A stretch of DNA of 64,000 nucleotides from Streptococcus sanguinis (GTDB lineage Bacteria > Bacillota > Bacilli > Lactobacillales > Streptococcaceae): the NCBI RefSeq assembly GCF_003943735.1, contig NZ_RJMV01000004.1:124001-188000 (forward strand), read 5' to 3'. The notes beneath the pieces are model-generated. The model worked only from the letters and a program-made list of their open reading frames with translations. It was not told the DNA's origin and searched no databases. The number at the start of each line of letters is the position of its first letter. Position 1 is the first letter of the stretch. The translations under genes were made by a program, and so were the position numbers. This document shows, piece after piece, positions 37,279 through 45,674 of this stretch.

Positions 37279-38443
37279 TGATTTCTCCTTCTTGTTCAAA
37301 ATCGGCTTCGTAAAGGCCACTTACTTTCTGATACCACTTAAAGATGGCCGCAATGGCAACCTTGGCCGAAGCGTAGGCAGGAATTCCCAGGAAAACGCCC
37401 CAAATGCCAAACATAGTACCGGAAGTTAATAATACGAATAAAATCGTAATTGGATGAATGCTGAGCTGACTGCCCAAGACCAGAGGAGAAACAAAACGCC
37501 CCTCGATAGTCTGCTCAATGATGAAAACGACAATGACTTTAGCCAGCATCACTGGACCGCCAGCAATCAAACCGATTGCCAGAGCCGGAAGCATAGCCAA
37601 AAAGCTGCCCAGATAAGGCACCAGATTGAGAACGCCCGCAATGACTCCAAGAGTGACACCATAGCGCAGGCCAATAATCTTGAAGAAAACAATAAACATT
37701 AGAGCTACAATGATAGCAACCGTCACCTGACCTCGCACATAGTTGGCCAGCTGGCTGTTGATATCTGTCATCACTTGACCAAAAGATTCTCGGAATTTAG
37801 TCGGCAGAAACTGAGTCACATAGCCTTTCAGATTTTTCCCATCTCTCAGCAGGTAAAAAAGGATAAACGGCATGATGATAATAGCCACGACAATCTGCGA
37901 AGTTGTACTGATTAAGTTCCCCGCCCAATTGACTGCCCTAGATGAAAAATTGCTGGCCCAATCGGTAATCTGGCTAGACAGATTGCTAGTGTATTCTTCA
38001 ATCTGCGGCTTGAAATCTGCCGAAATATACTTAGTCACGACATCATCGATGAACTTGTCAGCCTGCTTTAGATAAGCCGGAACATTTCTGACAAAGGCCA
38101 TGACCTGATGCTGTAAGCTAGGAATAGCAACAGCCAAGCCCCAGATAATCAAAAAAGCAATTAAAACAAAGACAATGGTAATAGCAATCAGTCGATTAAT
38201 CTTGTGCTTTTCCATCCAGTCAACAATCGGATTTAACAGATAATAAAGCAGACCAGCCAAAATAACCGGCAACATGATTACTCCCAAAAATTCAATGACT
38301 GGACTAAAAATAAAACTGATTTTACTAAGTATAAAAATATTCAGTCCCATCAAAAGGGTTACTAGAAATACTGTAATGGCCTTGTTATCTAAAAACCATT
38401 TAAAAAACCAAGATAGGCTAAAATCTTTTTCTTTGTGCTCCAT
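37265..38443 (-). CDS. AI-2E transporter family (PerM/YdiK-type) membrane protein
   Basis: A 392-residue protein with paired N-terminal membrane segments (about 20-60), a segment at ~72-95, a long extracytoplasmic stretch with amphipathic helices (~100-190), and then several further segments. It contains the family hallmark LRYGVTLGVIAGVLNLVPYLG near residue 265. The family includes the proposed AI-2 exporter TqsA and sodium/proton antiporters; the substrate cannot be told. It starts behind AAAGGAGGAG and is coupled to the TPR gene. Confidence 0.85.
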   Translation of the reverse strand: MEHKEKDFSLSWFFKWFLDNKAITVFLVTLLMGLNIFILSKISFIFSPVIEFLGVIMLPVILAGLLYYLLNPIVDWMEKHKINRLIAITIVFVLIAFLIIWGLAVAIPSLQHQVMAFVRNVPAYLKQADKFIDDVVTKYISADFKPQIEEYTSNLSSQITDWASNFSSRAVNWAGNLISTTSQIVVAIIIMPFILFYLLRDGKNLKGYVTQFLPTKFRESFGQVMTDINSQLANYVRGQVTVAIIVALMFIVFFKIIGLRYGVTLGVIAGVLNLVPYLGSFLAMLPALAIGLIAGGPVMLAKVIVVFIIEQTIEGRFVSPLVLGSQLSIHPITILFVLLTSGTMFGIWGVFLGIPAYASAKVAIAAIFKWYQKVSGLYEADFEQEGEISEQE

Positions 38444-38469
38444 ATTCTCCTCCTTTAACTTGTCATTTC

Positions 38470-38500
38470 ATTGTAACATTTTTCAGAGAAAAATTCTCTG
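38470..38500 (-). promoter_or_regulatory. extended -10 promoter with inverted repeat, AI-2E/TPR operon
   Basis: TGTTACAAT (38478-38470) is an extended -10. Overlapping the -35 position, CAGAGAA (38484-38490) and TTCTCTG (38494-38500) form a 7-bp perfect inverted repeat with a 3-nt spacer, a possible operator. Confidence 0.5.
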
Positions 38501-38518
38501 CTCAGCTATAGGGAGACG

Positions 38519-38580
38519 CAAAAAAAAGAGAGGAGCCAGAAGACTTGTATTTTTCACAAAATACAGCTTCTGACTTCTCT
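38519..38580 (-). terminator. long-stem terminator of the two-component/ABC operon
   Basis: AGAAG-CTGTATTTT and AAAATACA-GTCTTCT arms form a long, slightly bulged hairpin (38528-38580), followed by eight T on the minus strand. It lies 35 nt after the kinase stop codon. Confidence 0.85.
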
Positions 38581-38614
38581 CTTCGGCTCCTGCAGGGCCA
38601 GCTAGAATGCAAGG

Positions 38615-39988
38615 CTATTTCTCGACAGCCGGCAGAGAAATGCTAAAGCGCATCTTCCGCCCATCAACGGCTTCAAACTGATATCGCAGACCATGCTTGT
38701 CCAAAATCTGCTGAACGATAAAGAGTCCCAGACCAGTCCCGCCATCCTTGCGATTGCGACTGTAGTCTGGCCGGTAGAAAGGCTGAAAAATCTGCTGGAT
38801 TTGGTCTTTGTTTAAGACGCGTTCTGCTTCATTTTCGATGACTAGCTTACGCTCTTCCAGTCTGAGTAGGATCTCTCCGCCTTCTACTGTGTAATGAAAG
38901 GCATTGTCCAGAAGATTCTTGATAGCCTTGAGCAGATAGGTGCGGTTACCCTTGACCTTCGCTTCTGCCAGCTCAACTTGAAAATGGTAGTGTCTGACAT
39001 CTGCTAAAACTCGATAGGTGCTCAGATTTTCCTCCAAGACCTGCTTGAGTGAAAAGACTTCCTGTTCAGTTTCAGTCTTCATCTCCAGTTTAGAAATGGC
39101 TAAGATAGACTGGACTAACTCCGACTGCTCCTCTAGGATTTCTCGGCACTTCTGCAAATACTTGTCTCGATCCTTGAACTCTCCTACACCATAAATCATG
39201 CCATCAACCATCCCCATCATGCTGGTAATGGGTGTCTTGAGCTCATGCGATGTCATCCGCAAAAACTCAGCTTTTTCCCGCTCGCTTTCTGCTACCTTTT
39301 CATTTTCTAGGCGCAGAGCCTCAATACTGGTCAGTAGATTAGCATAGAGATGATTGATGTCTTGGGCCAACTCAGCAATCTCATCACGCCCCTTAACCTG
39401 ACATGTCACATCCGGAGCCAGACTCGTCATTTGACGGGTGCTCTTAGAGATGGCTTTGATACGCTGACTGGAAGTCCGGCTATAGAGATAGGCAGCTAGA
39501 CCACCCAGACTCAGAGACACAAGCAAGACAAATGGATAGAGATTGAGCAAAATCCGACTAGCATCAGAAACAGGCTGTAAGGAATATTCGCCTCTCAGGA
39601 CAACTTCTTTACCATCTGAAGTTCGAAAACTTTCTGATAAACTCTTGCTCTCATAGTCGCTGTTGGCAATCGTTGGAACGATGGTCAGCTGTAGAGAACT
39701 TTCATCGCCAGCTTCGAGTGAGGGATAGAGAATCGTATTATCTTTCGCCAGCAAGGTAAACCAAATCAGATTGCTCTTTTTACTATAATCACTCAACAGC
39801 TCGCCGATTTCCTGACTGGACTTTCCCTTGACTTGCTTGGAAACTTGGTCAAATTCTCGCTGAGCTTCTCCGCTCTTAACCTGCTGATAGTACACCGGCA
39901 TGGCAAAGTAAAGACTGGCTAGAACGATAGTCACCACCACGAAAATGATGGACGAGGTCAAGAGAAAGTTCTTTTTGACAATTTTCAC
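38615..39988 (-). CDS. sensor histidine kinase (HAMP, HisKA, HATPase_c)
   Basis: A 457-residue kinase with two membrane segments (about 9-30 and 148-168) enclosing a ~115-residue sensor domain. A HAMP domain (~170-225) follows, then the phosphoacceptor region FLRMTSHELKTPITSMMG with the H-box His near residue 248, an N-box LLDNAFHYT and a G-box GGTGLGLFIVQQI. It phosphorylates the response regulator encoded just upstream, with a 4-nt overlap. The operon also encodes a MacAB-like efflux system, suggesting that the kinase senses an envelope-active compound or the transporter's state; this is inference from context. Confidence 0.92.
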   Translation of the reverse strand: MKIVKKNFLLTSSIIFVVVTIVLASLYFAMPVYYQQVKSGEAQREFDQVSKQVKGKSSQEIGELLSDYSKKSNLIWFTLLAKDNTILYPSLEAGDESSLQLTIVPTIANSDYESKSLSESFRTSDGKEVVLRGEYSLQPVSDASRILLNLYPFVLLVSLSLGGLAAYLYSRTSSQRIKAISKSTRQMTSLAPDVTCQVKGRDEIAELAQDINHLYANLLTSIEALRLENEKVAESEREKAEFLRMTSHELKTPITSMMGMVDGMIYGVGEFKDRDKYLQKCREILEEQSELVQSILAISKLEMKTETEQEVFSLKQVLEENLSTYRVLADVRHYHFQVELAEAKVKGNRTYLLKAIKNLLDNAFHYTVEGGEILLRLEERKLVIENEAERVLNKDQIQQIFQPFYRPDYSRNRKDGGTGLGLFIVQQILDKHGLRYQFEAVDGRKMRFSISLPAVEK

Positions 39989-40641
39989 TTGTCTTCTCCT
40001 CCAAGCTGATAACCCATACCCGTAATGGTTTTCAGCGGCACACCAGGAATCTTTTTACGGATGTTCTTGATATGATTATCCAGCACCCGGCTATCCAGCT
40101 CGCTGTAGCCCCAAATGGTATTCATCAGCTGATCACGGGTCACCAAGTGGCCCTTCCTCTTAGCCAGAGTCTGCAAGATTTCATATTCTTTCTTGGTCAG
40201 AGGCATCTTCTCACCCTGCCAGTAAACCGTGCAGTCATCAATCGAAACCGTCAGGTCGCCAACAGCAATCTCTGAAGCAAGAGTATTTCTGCGCAGAATA
40301 TTCTCAATCCGTTTGACCAAGATTAGCGGTGAAAAAGGCTTGGTTACATAATCACTGATGAGATGGTTAAAGCTGACCAGCTGGGTATACTCGTCATCAA
40401 GTGCTGTTAAAATCATGACCGGAATCTGAGAAGTCTTGCGAATTTCCTTCAGTACTTCCAGACCGCTCTTGGTAGGCAGCATCATATCTAAGATGACCAG
40501 ATCAAAGGGTTCTTCTTCAAAAGCCTGCAAAGCATCGCCTCCGTCAAATACTGGCCTCACCTCATACTGACTTTCCTTTAAAAACTCGCAAATCACTTGA
40601 TTAATCGTCGTATCATCTTCCACCACTAGAATCTTGTGCAT
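39985..40641 (-). CDS. response regulator, OmpR/PhoB family
   Basis: A 218-residue regulator. The receiver domain has the acidic pair EDD near the N-terminus, the phosphoacceptor Asp in LVILDMMLP (about D52) and the YVTKPF lysine loop. A winged-helix domain (~125-215) follows, with GHLVTRDQLMNTIWGY and DNHIKNIRKKI recognition segments. The first gene pair of the operon codes for a lipoprotein and an efflux adaptor whose promoter carries two 11-bp direct repeats, the kind of site this family binds. Autoregulation of the whole operon is therefore likely. Confidence 0.92.
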   Translation of the reverse strand: MHKILVVEDDTTINQVICEFLKESQYEVRPVFDGGDALQAFEEEPFDLVILDMMLPTKSGLEVLKEIRKTSQIPVMILTALDDEYTQLVSFNHLISDYVTKPFSPLILVKRIENILRRNTLASEIAVGDLTVSIDDCTVYWQGEKMPLTKKEYEILQTLAKRKGHLVTRDQLMNTIWGYSELDSRVLDNHIKNIRKKIPGVPLKTITGMGYQLGGEDK

Positions 40642-40662
40642 ACTTAGATTTTTCTCCTTTAC

Positions 40663-41880
40663 CTATTCAAATCGCAGGGCCTCGATTGGATCCAGCTTGG
40701 ATGCTTTTACAGCTGGCAGGAGCCCAAATACTACTCCTATTATACAACAAAAGATCAAACTTACAAAGACAGAAAAGAGGGATAGAATATACGGATAGGC
40801 TAGAGACTGGGTGATGGCAAAGCCCGAGGCGATACCAGCCACCACGCCAATAATCCCTCCCATCAGAGTCAGGATAACTGCCTCAATCAGGAACTGCTTG
40901 AGAATAATCTTCCGCCGAGCTCCCAGGGCCTTTTTAATCCCGATTTCACGAGTCCGCTCTGTCACTGAAACCAGCATGATATTCATAACACCGATACCTC
41001 CGACTAGGAGGGAGATACTGGCAATACCTGCTAGCAAGACGAAGTTAGACTTGTTGAGATTGTCCAGCTGCCGTTCAAATTCCTGCAGGTTGAGCACACC
41101 AAACATATAGTCTGACGGTGGCATTTGCTGATTGAGATAATCACTGACCTTCTTGGCCACCTGCTTCAAATCATCAGCCTTGTGGGTTTGGACAGTCACT
41201 TCAGAACTGACATTAATGGTATCAAAAATCCGATGCCACTGCTGCAGGGGAATATAGGCCACCTTTTCCGCACCAGCTGTTAAGCCACTCTGCTCAGTCG
41301 ACTCAAACACGCCAATGACCTTGAAAGGATTGCCTAAGACTTCAACATATTTGCCGATACCATCACCCTTTGGAAAAAGACTGTCATAAAGTGACTTTTC
41401 CAGATAGGTCACCTGCTCTTGATTTTTAAAGGCTTCTGAGTCAAATCCTTCACCTTCTAGCAGACGTTGCTGCTTGATATCAGCGGCTGTCTGCGAAACA
41501 GCTTGAATCTTCCCAGATGACTTTTGGCTCAGGTAGTAAATCTTCTCATCTGTACCATAGGTCAGCAGAGCATTCTTGACCCCAGAGATTTCCTTAATCT
41601 TGCTCAACACATCCTCTCCCATAAATGGGATATAAGAAGGCTTCTGAGCTTGAGATTTCTCTGGAATGGTTGGATCGATGGCGCTTTTCTTGTCATAGAC
41701 GACCTTGATTGTGTTATTGTTGCCACCGATAAGCTGACGCTTGGTATTTTCCGTATTTCCCTCAATGATGGAAAAGATAGCGATGATAGCGCCTATCCCT
41801 ATGATGATCCCCAACATAGTTAGCATAGAGCGCATTTTATGCGACAAGATTGAATTCAGAGCTACAAAAATATCTTCCAT
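40663..41880 (-). CDS. MacB-like ABC transporter permease (FtsX superfamily)
   Basis: A 405-residue permease with MacB topology: membrane segment ~18-40 (MLGIIIGIGAIIAIFSIIEG), an extracytoplasmic MacB core domain (~45-265), and three more segments with the FtsX-type motif NIMLVSVTERTREIGIKKAL. It works with the ATPase and the adaptor encoded directly before it. Gram-positive systems of this form act as mechanotransmission-type exporters for peptides, antibiotics or envelope compounds. Confidence 0.9.
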   Translation of the reverse strand: MEDIFVALNSILSHKMRSMLTMLGIIIGIGAIIAIFSIIEGNTENTKRQLIGGNNNTIKVVYDKKSAIDPTIPEKSQAQKPSYIPFMGEDVLSKIKEISGVKNALLTYGTDEKIYYLSQKSSGKIQAVSQTAADIKQQRLLEGEGFDSEAFKNQEQVTYLEKSLYDSLFPKGDGIGKYVEVLGNPFKVIGVFESTEQSGLTAGAEKVAYIPLQQWHRIFDTINVSSEVTVQTHKADDLKQVAKKVSDYLNQQMPPSDYMFGVLNLQEFERQLDNLNKSNFVLLAGIASISLLVGGIGVMNIMLVSVTERTREIGIKKALGARRKIILKQFLIEAVILTLMGGIIGVVAGIASGFAITQSLAYPYILSLFSVFVSLIFCCIIGVVFGLLPAVKASKLDPIEALRFE

Positions 41881-41892
41881 ACAGCTTCCTTT

Positions 41893-42567
41893 CTATCCTA
41901 TCGCTTTGCTCTCTATATTACCGTCCCGCAGGATAACCGTCTGCTTGCAGAGTTGTGCTACTTCCGGCTCATGGGTAATGATGACAATGGTCTTACCCTC
42001 ATCATTAAACTGCTTAAAGAGGTCCATAATCTGCACACTGGTCCTGGTATCCAGAGCCCCCGTTGGTTCGTCACCAAGGATGAAGCTGGGATTGGTTACC
42101 AAGGCTCGTGCAATGGCTACCCGCTGCTTTTGACCACCGGACAGCTCCATAGGCTTGAAATCACTTCTTTCTTCCAGCCCGACCAATCGTAACATTTCTA
42201 GAGCCCGTTCCCGTCTCTCTTTTTTAGGAATTTTCATGTAAGTCAGAGGCAGTTCTACATTTTGGCAGGCAGTTAGCTTGGGCATGAGGTTAAAATTTTG
42301 AAAAACAAAGCCAATCTTCTGATTGCGCAAATCGGACAGCTGATTGTCGGACAGCTCAGACACATCGGTTCCTTCAATATGATAAGTCCCTGAACTTGCC
42401 TTATCCAGACAGCCGATAATGTTCATCAGAGTGGACTTGCCAGATCCAGAAGGTCCCATGATAGCCAGAAAATCCCCCTCTTTCACATGCAGATCAATTC
42501 CTTTTAAAATTGGAAATTCCTGACTGCCCTGCTGATAAGATTTGTGGATATCCTTAAGCTTTAACAT
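41893..42567 (-). CDS. MacB/LolD-type ABC transporter ATP-binding protein
   Basis: A 224-residue ATPase with Walker A GPSGSGKSTLMN, the family signature LSGGQKQRVAIARAL, Walker B FILGDEPTGALD and switch IITHEPEVA. GDEPTGALD is typical of the MacB/LolD/FtsE branch. Its start overlaps the end of the adaptor gene by 14 nt and it precedes the permease by 12 nt. Confidence 0.93.
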   Translation of the reverse strand: MLKLKDIHKSYQQGSQEFPILKGIDLHVKEGDFLAIMGPSGSGKSTLMNIIGCLDKASSGTYHIEGTDVSELSDNQLSDLRNQKIGFVFQNFNLMPKLTACQNVELPLTYMKIPKKERRERALEMLRLVGLEERSDFKPMELSGGQKQRVAIARALVTNPSFILGDEPTGALDTRTSVQIMDLFKQFNDEGKTIVIITHEPEVAQLCKQTVILRDGNIESKAIG

Positions 42568-43819
42568 GCTGTCCTACCTCCATCCCTTCTTCCATACCTG
42601 CTCTTGGGGTCGAAATGGTATCTTGCATAGTCAAACCTTCTGTAATCTCCACCAAACGGTCAGAAACTTTCTTGGTCTTGACTTCATGCATTTTCAGAGT
42701 CTTGCCCTCTACTTTCCAGACATAGGTCTTGCCATTTTTACTGAAAGTATAAGCTTTATTGACGACTACCTTTCCTGCCTCGGGAGCATTCTCCACGATG
42801 TTGACATAGGAATGGGAGCCCACCAGTGGCATTTCACCACCCTGATCCAGCTCAACTGTATAAGGATACTTACCTTGGTTGGGATTTTCCTGTTGCTTAT
42901 TCCCACCATTATTATTGGAAGTATTTTCTGCTGTCAGACTGCCGACCTGAGTTACTGTACCACTCCAGCGTTTCTTAGGATCCTTGCGATCCACCACTTC
43001 CACTTTCTGGCCAACACTCAGCTTTTCACGGTCAAATTCACTGACAGTCCCTTTGACAAGAGTTTTGGACTTGTCCATAATCTCAATAAAGTTTTCTTCT
43101 TCCTTTTTGGCCTTGGACTGATTGGGCAAATCTTCATTCATAGAGGTAATTGTTCCTGCTGTATCGGCAGTCACAGTATCATACTTCATCCGATCTGATT
43201 CTGTCTGGGCTGTCACCTGAGCCTTTTCAGCCTCAATCTGAGCTGTCGTTACTTCATTATCCGCAGTCTTAGCATCGCTCAGCGCTTGAGCCAACTCGTC
43301 TTCAGCTGACTTTATCTGCTCCAGCAATGACTCATCCTGACTGGAATTGTATTTGTCCTTGAGAGCGTTGAGGCTGGCCAGCTTGCGGTTATAAGTTTCC
43401 CATTTAATCGCAGCGCTATTTTGAGCGGCTGTAATGCCATTAGCCTTGGACTGGGCATCATATTGAGCCGACTGGGCTGTCAATTGCTGCTCTGTCGCAT
43501 AGGAAAAGAGCGGCTGTCCTTGTGTAACGGTATCACCATTTTTGACAAATACTTCCTTGACTTCCCCTTTAGACGGGTCAATCTTGACCTTACTGCTATT
43601 GTTGGCAACTACTTCCCCAGATAAAACCAGGCTTGTTTTTTTGCTGTTATTGACAGCTTCTTGGACTGTCAGCGAATCAATCGTCTTATCTACCATTTTC
43701 ATGGCCTGTTGTTGATTGATCTGTCTAAAATACAGATAGCCTCCCAGCCCAGCACAAGCGAGAATGACCGTGCTGCCCAATAGAATGGTCTTACGATTCA
43801 TTTTTTTTCTTCGAAACAT
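42554..43819 (-). CDS. MacA/HlyD-like efflux adaptor (periplasmic-adaptor type, Gram-positive)
   Basis: A 421-residue protein with a single N-terminal anchor (~11-29) and a split lipoyl/biotinyl-like domain (LSGEVVANNSSKVKIDPSKG ... VTADTAGTITSMNE). A coiled-coil hairpin between them (~125-200) is rich in Ala, Gln and Glu. A beta-barrel part (GTVSEFDREKLSVGQKVEV) and a C-terminal domain with a Gly/Asn-rich insertion (TSNNNGGNKQQENPNQ) follow. It links the ABC permease to the extracellular side. The ATG follows GGAGGCAAT directly. Confidence 0.9.
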   Translation of the reverse strand: MFRRKKMNRKTILLGSTVILACAGLGGYLYFRQINQQQAMKMVDKTIDSLTVQEAVNNSKKTSLVLSGEVVANNSSKVKIDPSKGEVKEVFVKNGDTVTQGQPLFSYATEQQLTAQSAQYDAQSKANGITAAQNSAAIKWETYNRKLASLNALKDKYNSSQDESLLEQIKSAEDELAQALSDAKTADNEVTTAQIEAEKAQVTAQTESDRMKYDTVTADTAGTITSMNEDLPNQSKAKKEEENFIEIMDKSKTLVKGTVSEFDREKLSVGQKVEVVDRKDPKKRWSGTVTQVGSLTAENTSNNNGGNKQQENPNQGKYPYTVELDQGGEMPLVGSHSYVNIVENAPEAGKVVVNKAYTFSKNGKTYVWKVEGKTLKMHEVKTKKVSDRLVEITEGLTMQDTISTPRAGMEEGMEVGQHVKA

Positions 43820-43847
43820 ATTGCCTCCAACCTACATGTTTTAATCT

Positions 43848-44120
43848 TTATTCAGCTTCTGAGCTAGATCCTGATCCATCTTCTGGAATTTCCTCACCAT
43901 CTGCTGGGATTTGGATAACGTTCCCATCAGGCATTGTGTATTCAGTCACTTCTTTGCCATCGACTGTCTTAGTCTTCTTATCAACAGCATCCTTCTGGAA
44001 GTCCACTTGTTTGCCATCCTTAATTTCTGAGTTATCAGCTTCTTTATTTCCGCATGCGGCTAAAAAGAATCCTGACATTCCGATAAGGGCAACGAGCATA
44101 GCAATTTTTTTAACGTTCAT
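43848..44120 (-). CDS. small secreted lipoprotein at the head of the efflux/two-component operon
   Basis: A 90-residue protein with a lipoprotein signal peptide; the lipobox LAAC puts the lipidated cysteine at about residue 23. The mature part is small, acidic and Lys/Asp-rich (VDGKEVTEYTMPDGNVIQIP) with a Ser/Glu tail. I do not recognise the family. As first gene of the operon and membrane-tethered, it may bind the compound that the MacAB-like system handles or present it to the kinase; that is speculation from position. Confidence 0.75.
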   Translation of the reverse strand: MNVKKIAMLVALIGMSGFFLAACGNKEADNSEIKDGKQVDFQKDAVDKKTKTVDGKEVTEYTMPDGNVIQIPADGEEIPEDGSGSSSEAE

Positions 44121-44144
44121 TTGATTTCTCCTTTGTTTGACAAG

Positions 44145-44165
44145 CAGGAAGTTTGTTGCTTCCTG
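44145..44165 (-). promoter_or_regulatory. 5'-leader hairpin before the small lipoprotein gene
   Basis: CAGGAAG (44145-44151) pairs with CTTCCTG (44159-44165) around a 7-nt loop within the leader, about 15 nt before the ribosome site. No T-run follows, so it is not a simple attenuator; it may stabilise the mRNA or bind a regulator. Confidence 0.45.
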
Positions 44166-44192
44166 ACAGTAATTGTTTTTTTGAACAATTCT

Positions 44193-44250
44193 ATTCTAAC
44201 AAAGCCATCTATCCCCTTCCTACCCGCTATCTGTTTTTTATCTGTTTTTT
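44193..44250 (-). promoter_or_regulatory. promoter with 11-bp tandem direct repeats (candidate response-regulator site)
   Basis: A -10 TAGAAT (44198-44193) lacks a good -35. Just upstream of the -35 position stand two direct repeats, TATCTGTTTTT at 44228-44238 and 44239-44249 on the plus strand. Direct repeats at 11-bp spacing at this place fit OmpR-family activator binding. Confidence 0.6.
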
Positions 44251-44316
44251 CGAATCAATACTATTCTTTTGAAAATCAGGCAAATCCTTCGCTCTAAGAC
44301 CTATCATCTGCTTTTA

Positions 44317-44325
44317 TGATATAAT
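44317..44325 (+). promoter_or_regulatory. extended -10 promoter of the lactonase gene
   Basis: TGATATAAT, an extended -10, 36 nt upstream of the ATG at 44362, with GAGGTAAT as ribosome site. Confidence 0.6.
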
Positions 44326-44361
44326 AGTAGCAAGTAATCTAAATATATAAGAGGTAATGGA

Positions 44362-45372
44362 ATGACACAAACAGTTTACTTTGGAACCTATACTCGCAGA
44401 GATTCCAAGGGAATTTACAAGGCAGATTTTAATTCTAACAAAGAAACTTTAGAAAACTTAACCTTGGTTGCTGAAGAGTCCAGTCCAACCTACCTAGCCT
44501 TTGACAAGGCTGGACATCTCTATTCTGTTGGAGCAGAGAAGGGGCAGGGAGGTATTGCAGCCTTTGACAAGGCAGGTCAGCTCCTCAACCATGTCGTTGA
44601 AGAAGGAGCTCCGCTCTGCTATGTGGCAGTTGACGAAGAACGCGACTTGGTTTACGGTGCCAATTATCATAAGGGACAAGTCTTGGTCTACAGACGACTG
44701 GCTGATGGCAGACTGGAACTGGCTGACTCAGCTAGCCATCAAGGTCAAGGACCACACGCTAATCAGGCCTCTGCTCATGTCCACTATGCTGACCTTACAC
44801 CAGATCAATACCTAATCACCTGCGACTTGGGAACTGATGAAGTAACCACCTATGATGTTGCTGCAGATGGAAAGATTACTCCTCTGGATACCTACAAATG
44901 TGCCGCTGGAGCTGGTGCCCGCCATATCGTTTTCCACCATCATTACAAAATCGCCTATTTAATCTGTGAGCTTAATTCTACTATTGAAGTCCTAATTTAC
45001 GATGGAGTCGGCCATTTTGAACACCTGCAAACTATCTCCACCTTGCCAGAGGACTTTGAAGGAGCCAATGGAACAGCTGCTATCCGTCTGTCTGCTGATG
45101 GCAAGTTCCTCTACGGTTCCAACCGTGGCCATGACTCTCTTGCCGTTTACAAAATCTTAGCTGACGGCAGCTTGGAGTTAATCCAGATTGCACCTACCAA
45201 TGGTCAAAATCCGCGGGATTTCAACATCACACCAGATCAAAACCATATCATCGCCGTCCATCAAGACTCTGATAATGCAACTATTTTCAAACGAGATGCA
45301 GAGAGTGGAAAATTAACAGAAATCTCCCACGATTTCTACGTTCCCGAAGCTGTTTGTGTGACCTTTAAATAA
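44362..45372 (+). CDS. pgl: lactonase / 6-phosphogluconolactonase family (YbhE-type beta-propeller)
   Basis: A 336-residue seven-bladed propeller protein with family segments YFGTYTRRDSKGIYKADF, QGPHANQASAHVHYADLTPD and ARHIVFHHH, and a closing blade near SDNATIFKRDAESGKLTEIS. The family hydrolyses 6-phosphogluconolactone in the oxidative pentose phosphate pathway. In streptococci, whose oxidative branch is often incomplete, the true substrate may be another lactone. It is monocistronic on the plus strand, followed 68 nt later by a small gene. Confidence 0.85.
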   Translation: MTQTVYFGTYTRRDSKGIYKADFNSNKETLENLTLVAEESSPTYLAFDKAGHLYSVGAEKGQGGIAAFDKAGQLLNHVVEEGAPLCYVAVDEERDLVYGANYHKGQVLVYRRLADGRLELADSASHQGQGPHANQASAHVHYADLTPDQYLITCDLGTDEVTTYDVAADGKITPLDTYKCAAGAGARHIVFHHHYKIAYLICELNSTIEVLIYDGVGHFEHLQTISTLPEDFEGANGTAAIRLSADGKFLYGSNRGHDSLAVYKILADGSLELIQIAPTNGQNPRDFNITPDQNHIIAVHQDSDNATIFKRDAESGKLTEISHDFYVPEAVCVTFK

Positions 45373-45440
45373 GCAGAATTCTTGTCTTTCTATTAGAAAT
45401 TTGATTAAATGGTATAAAAAATTACTAAGGAGCAACAACC

Positions 45441-45626
45441 ATGAATTCAGTAGATTTATTAAATCAAGTAAAAGAAATGATTGAAAAGAAAGACTTTGAT
45501 GGCGCTAAAAAGTTTATCGAAGAAAACAAAGACAAACTCGGTGAATACCTAGATCAAGCTAAAAAATTAGTAGCTGGAAATAAAATGGCCAGCGGTGCAA
45601 TTGATAAAATTAAAGGTTTGTTCTAA
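45441..45626 (+). CDS. small helical protein of 61 residues, function unknown
   Basis: The start follows AAGGAGCAACAACC, a good ribosome site, and a terminator stands 12 nt after the stop. The sequence is an amphipathic, Lys/Asp/Glu-rich helix pattern (VKEMIEKKDFDGAKKFIEEN, then LDQAKKLV) with no cysteine, membrane segment or signal peptide. It is probably a genuine small cytoplasmic protein co-transcribed with the lactonase gene. I do not recognise a family. Confidence 0.75.
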   Translation: MNSVDLLNQVKEMIEKKDFDGAKKFIEENKDKLGEYLDQAKKLVAGNKMASGAIDKIKGLF

Positions 45627-45637
45627 GTAAACATAAC

Positions 45638-45666
45638 AAAAACGCTTGAAAAATCAAGCGTTTTTT
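45638..45666. terminator. bidirectional terminator
   Basis: AACGCTTGA (45641-45649) and TCAAGCGTT (45654-45662) form a perfect hairpin with A- and T-runs on both sides. It serves the small gene (plus) and mgtE (minus). Confidence 0.9.
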
Positions 45667-45674
45667 ATTCTTTT

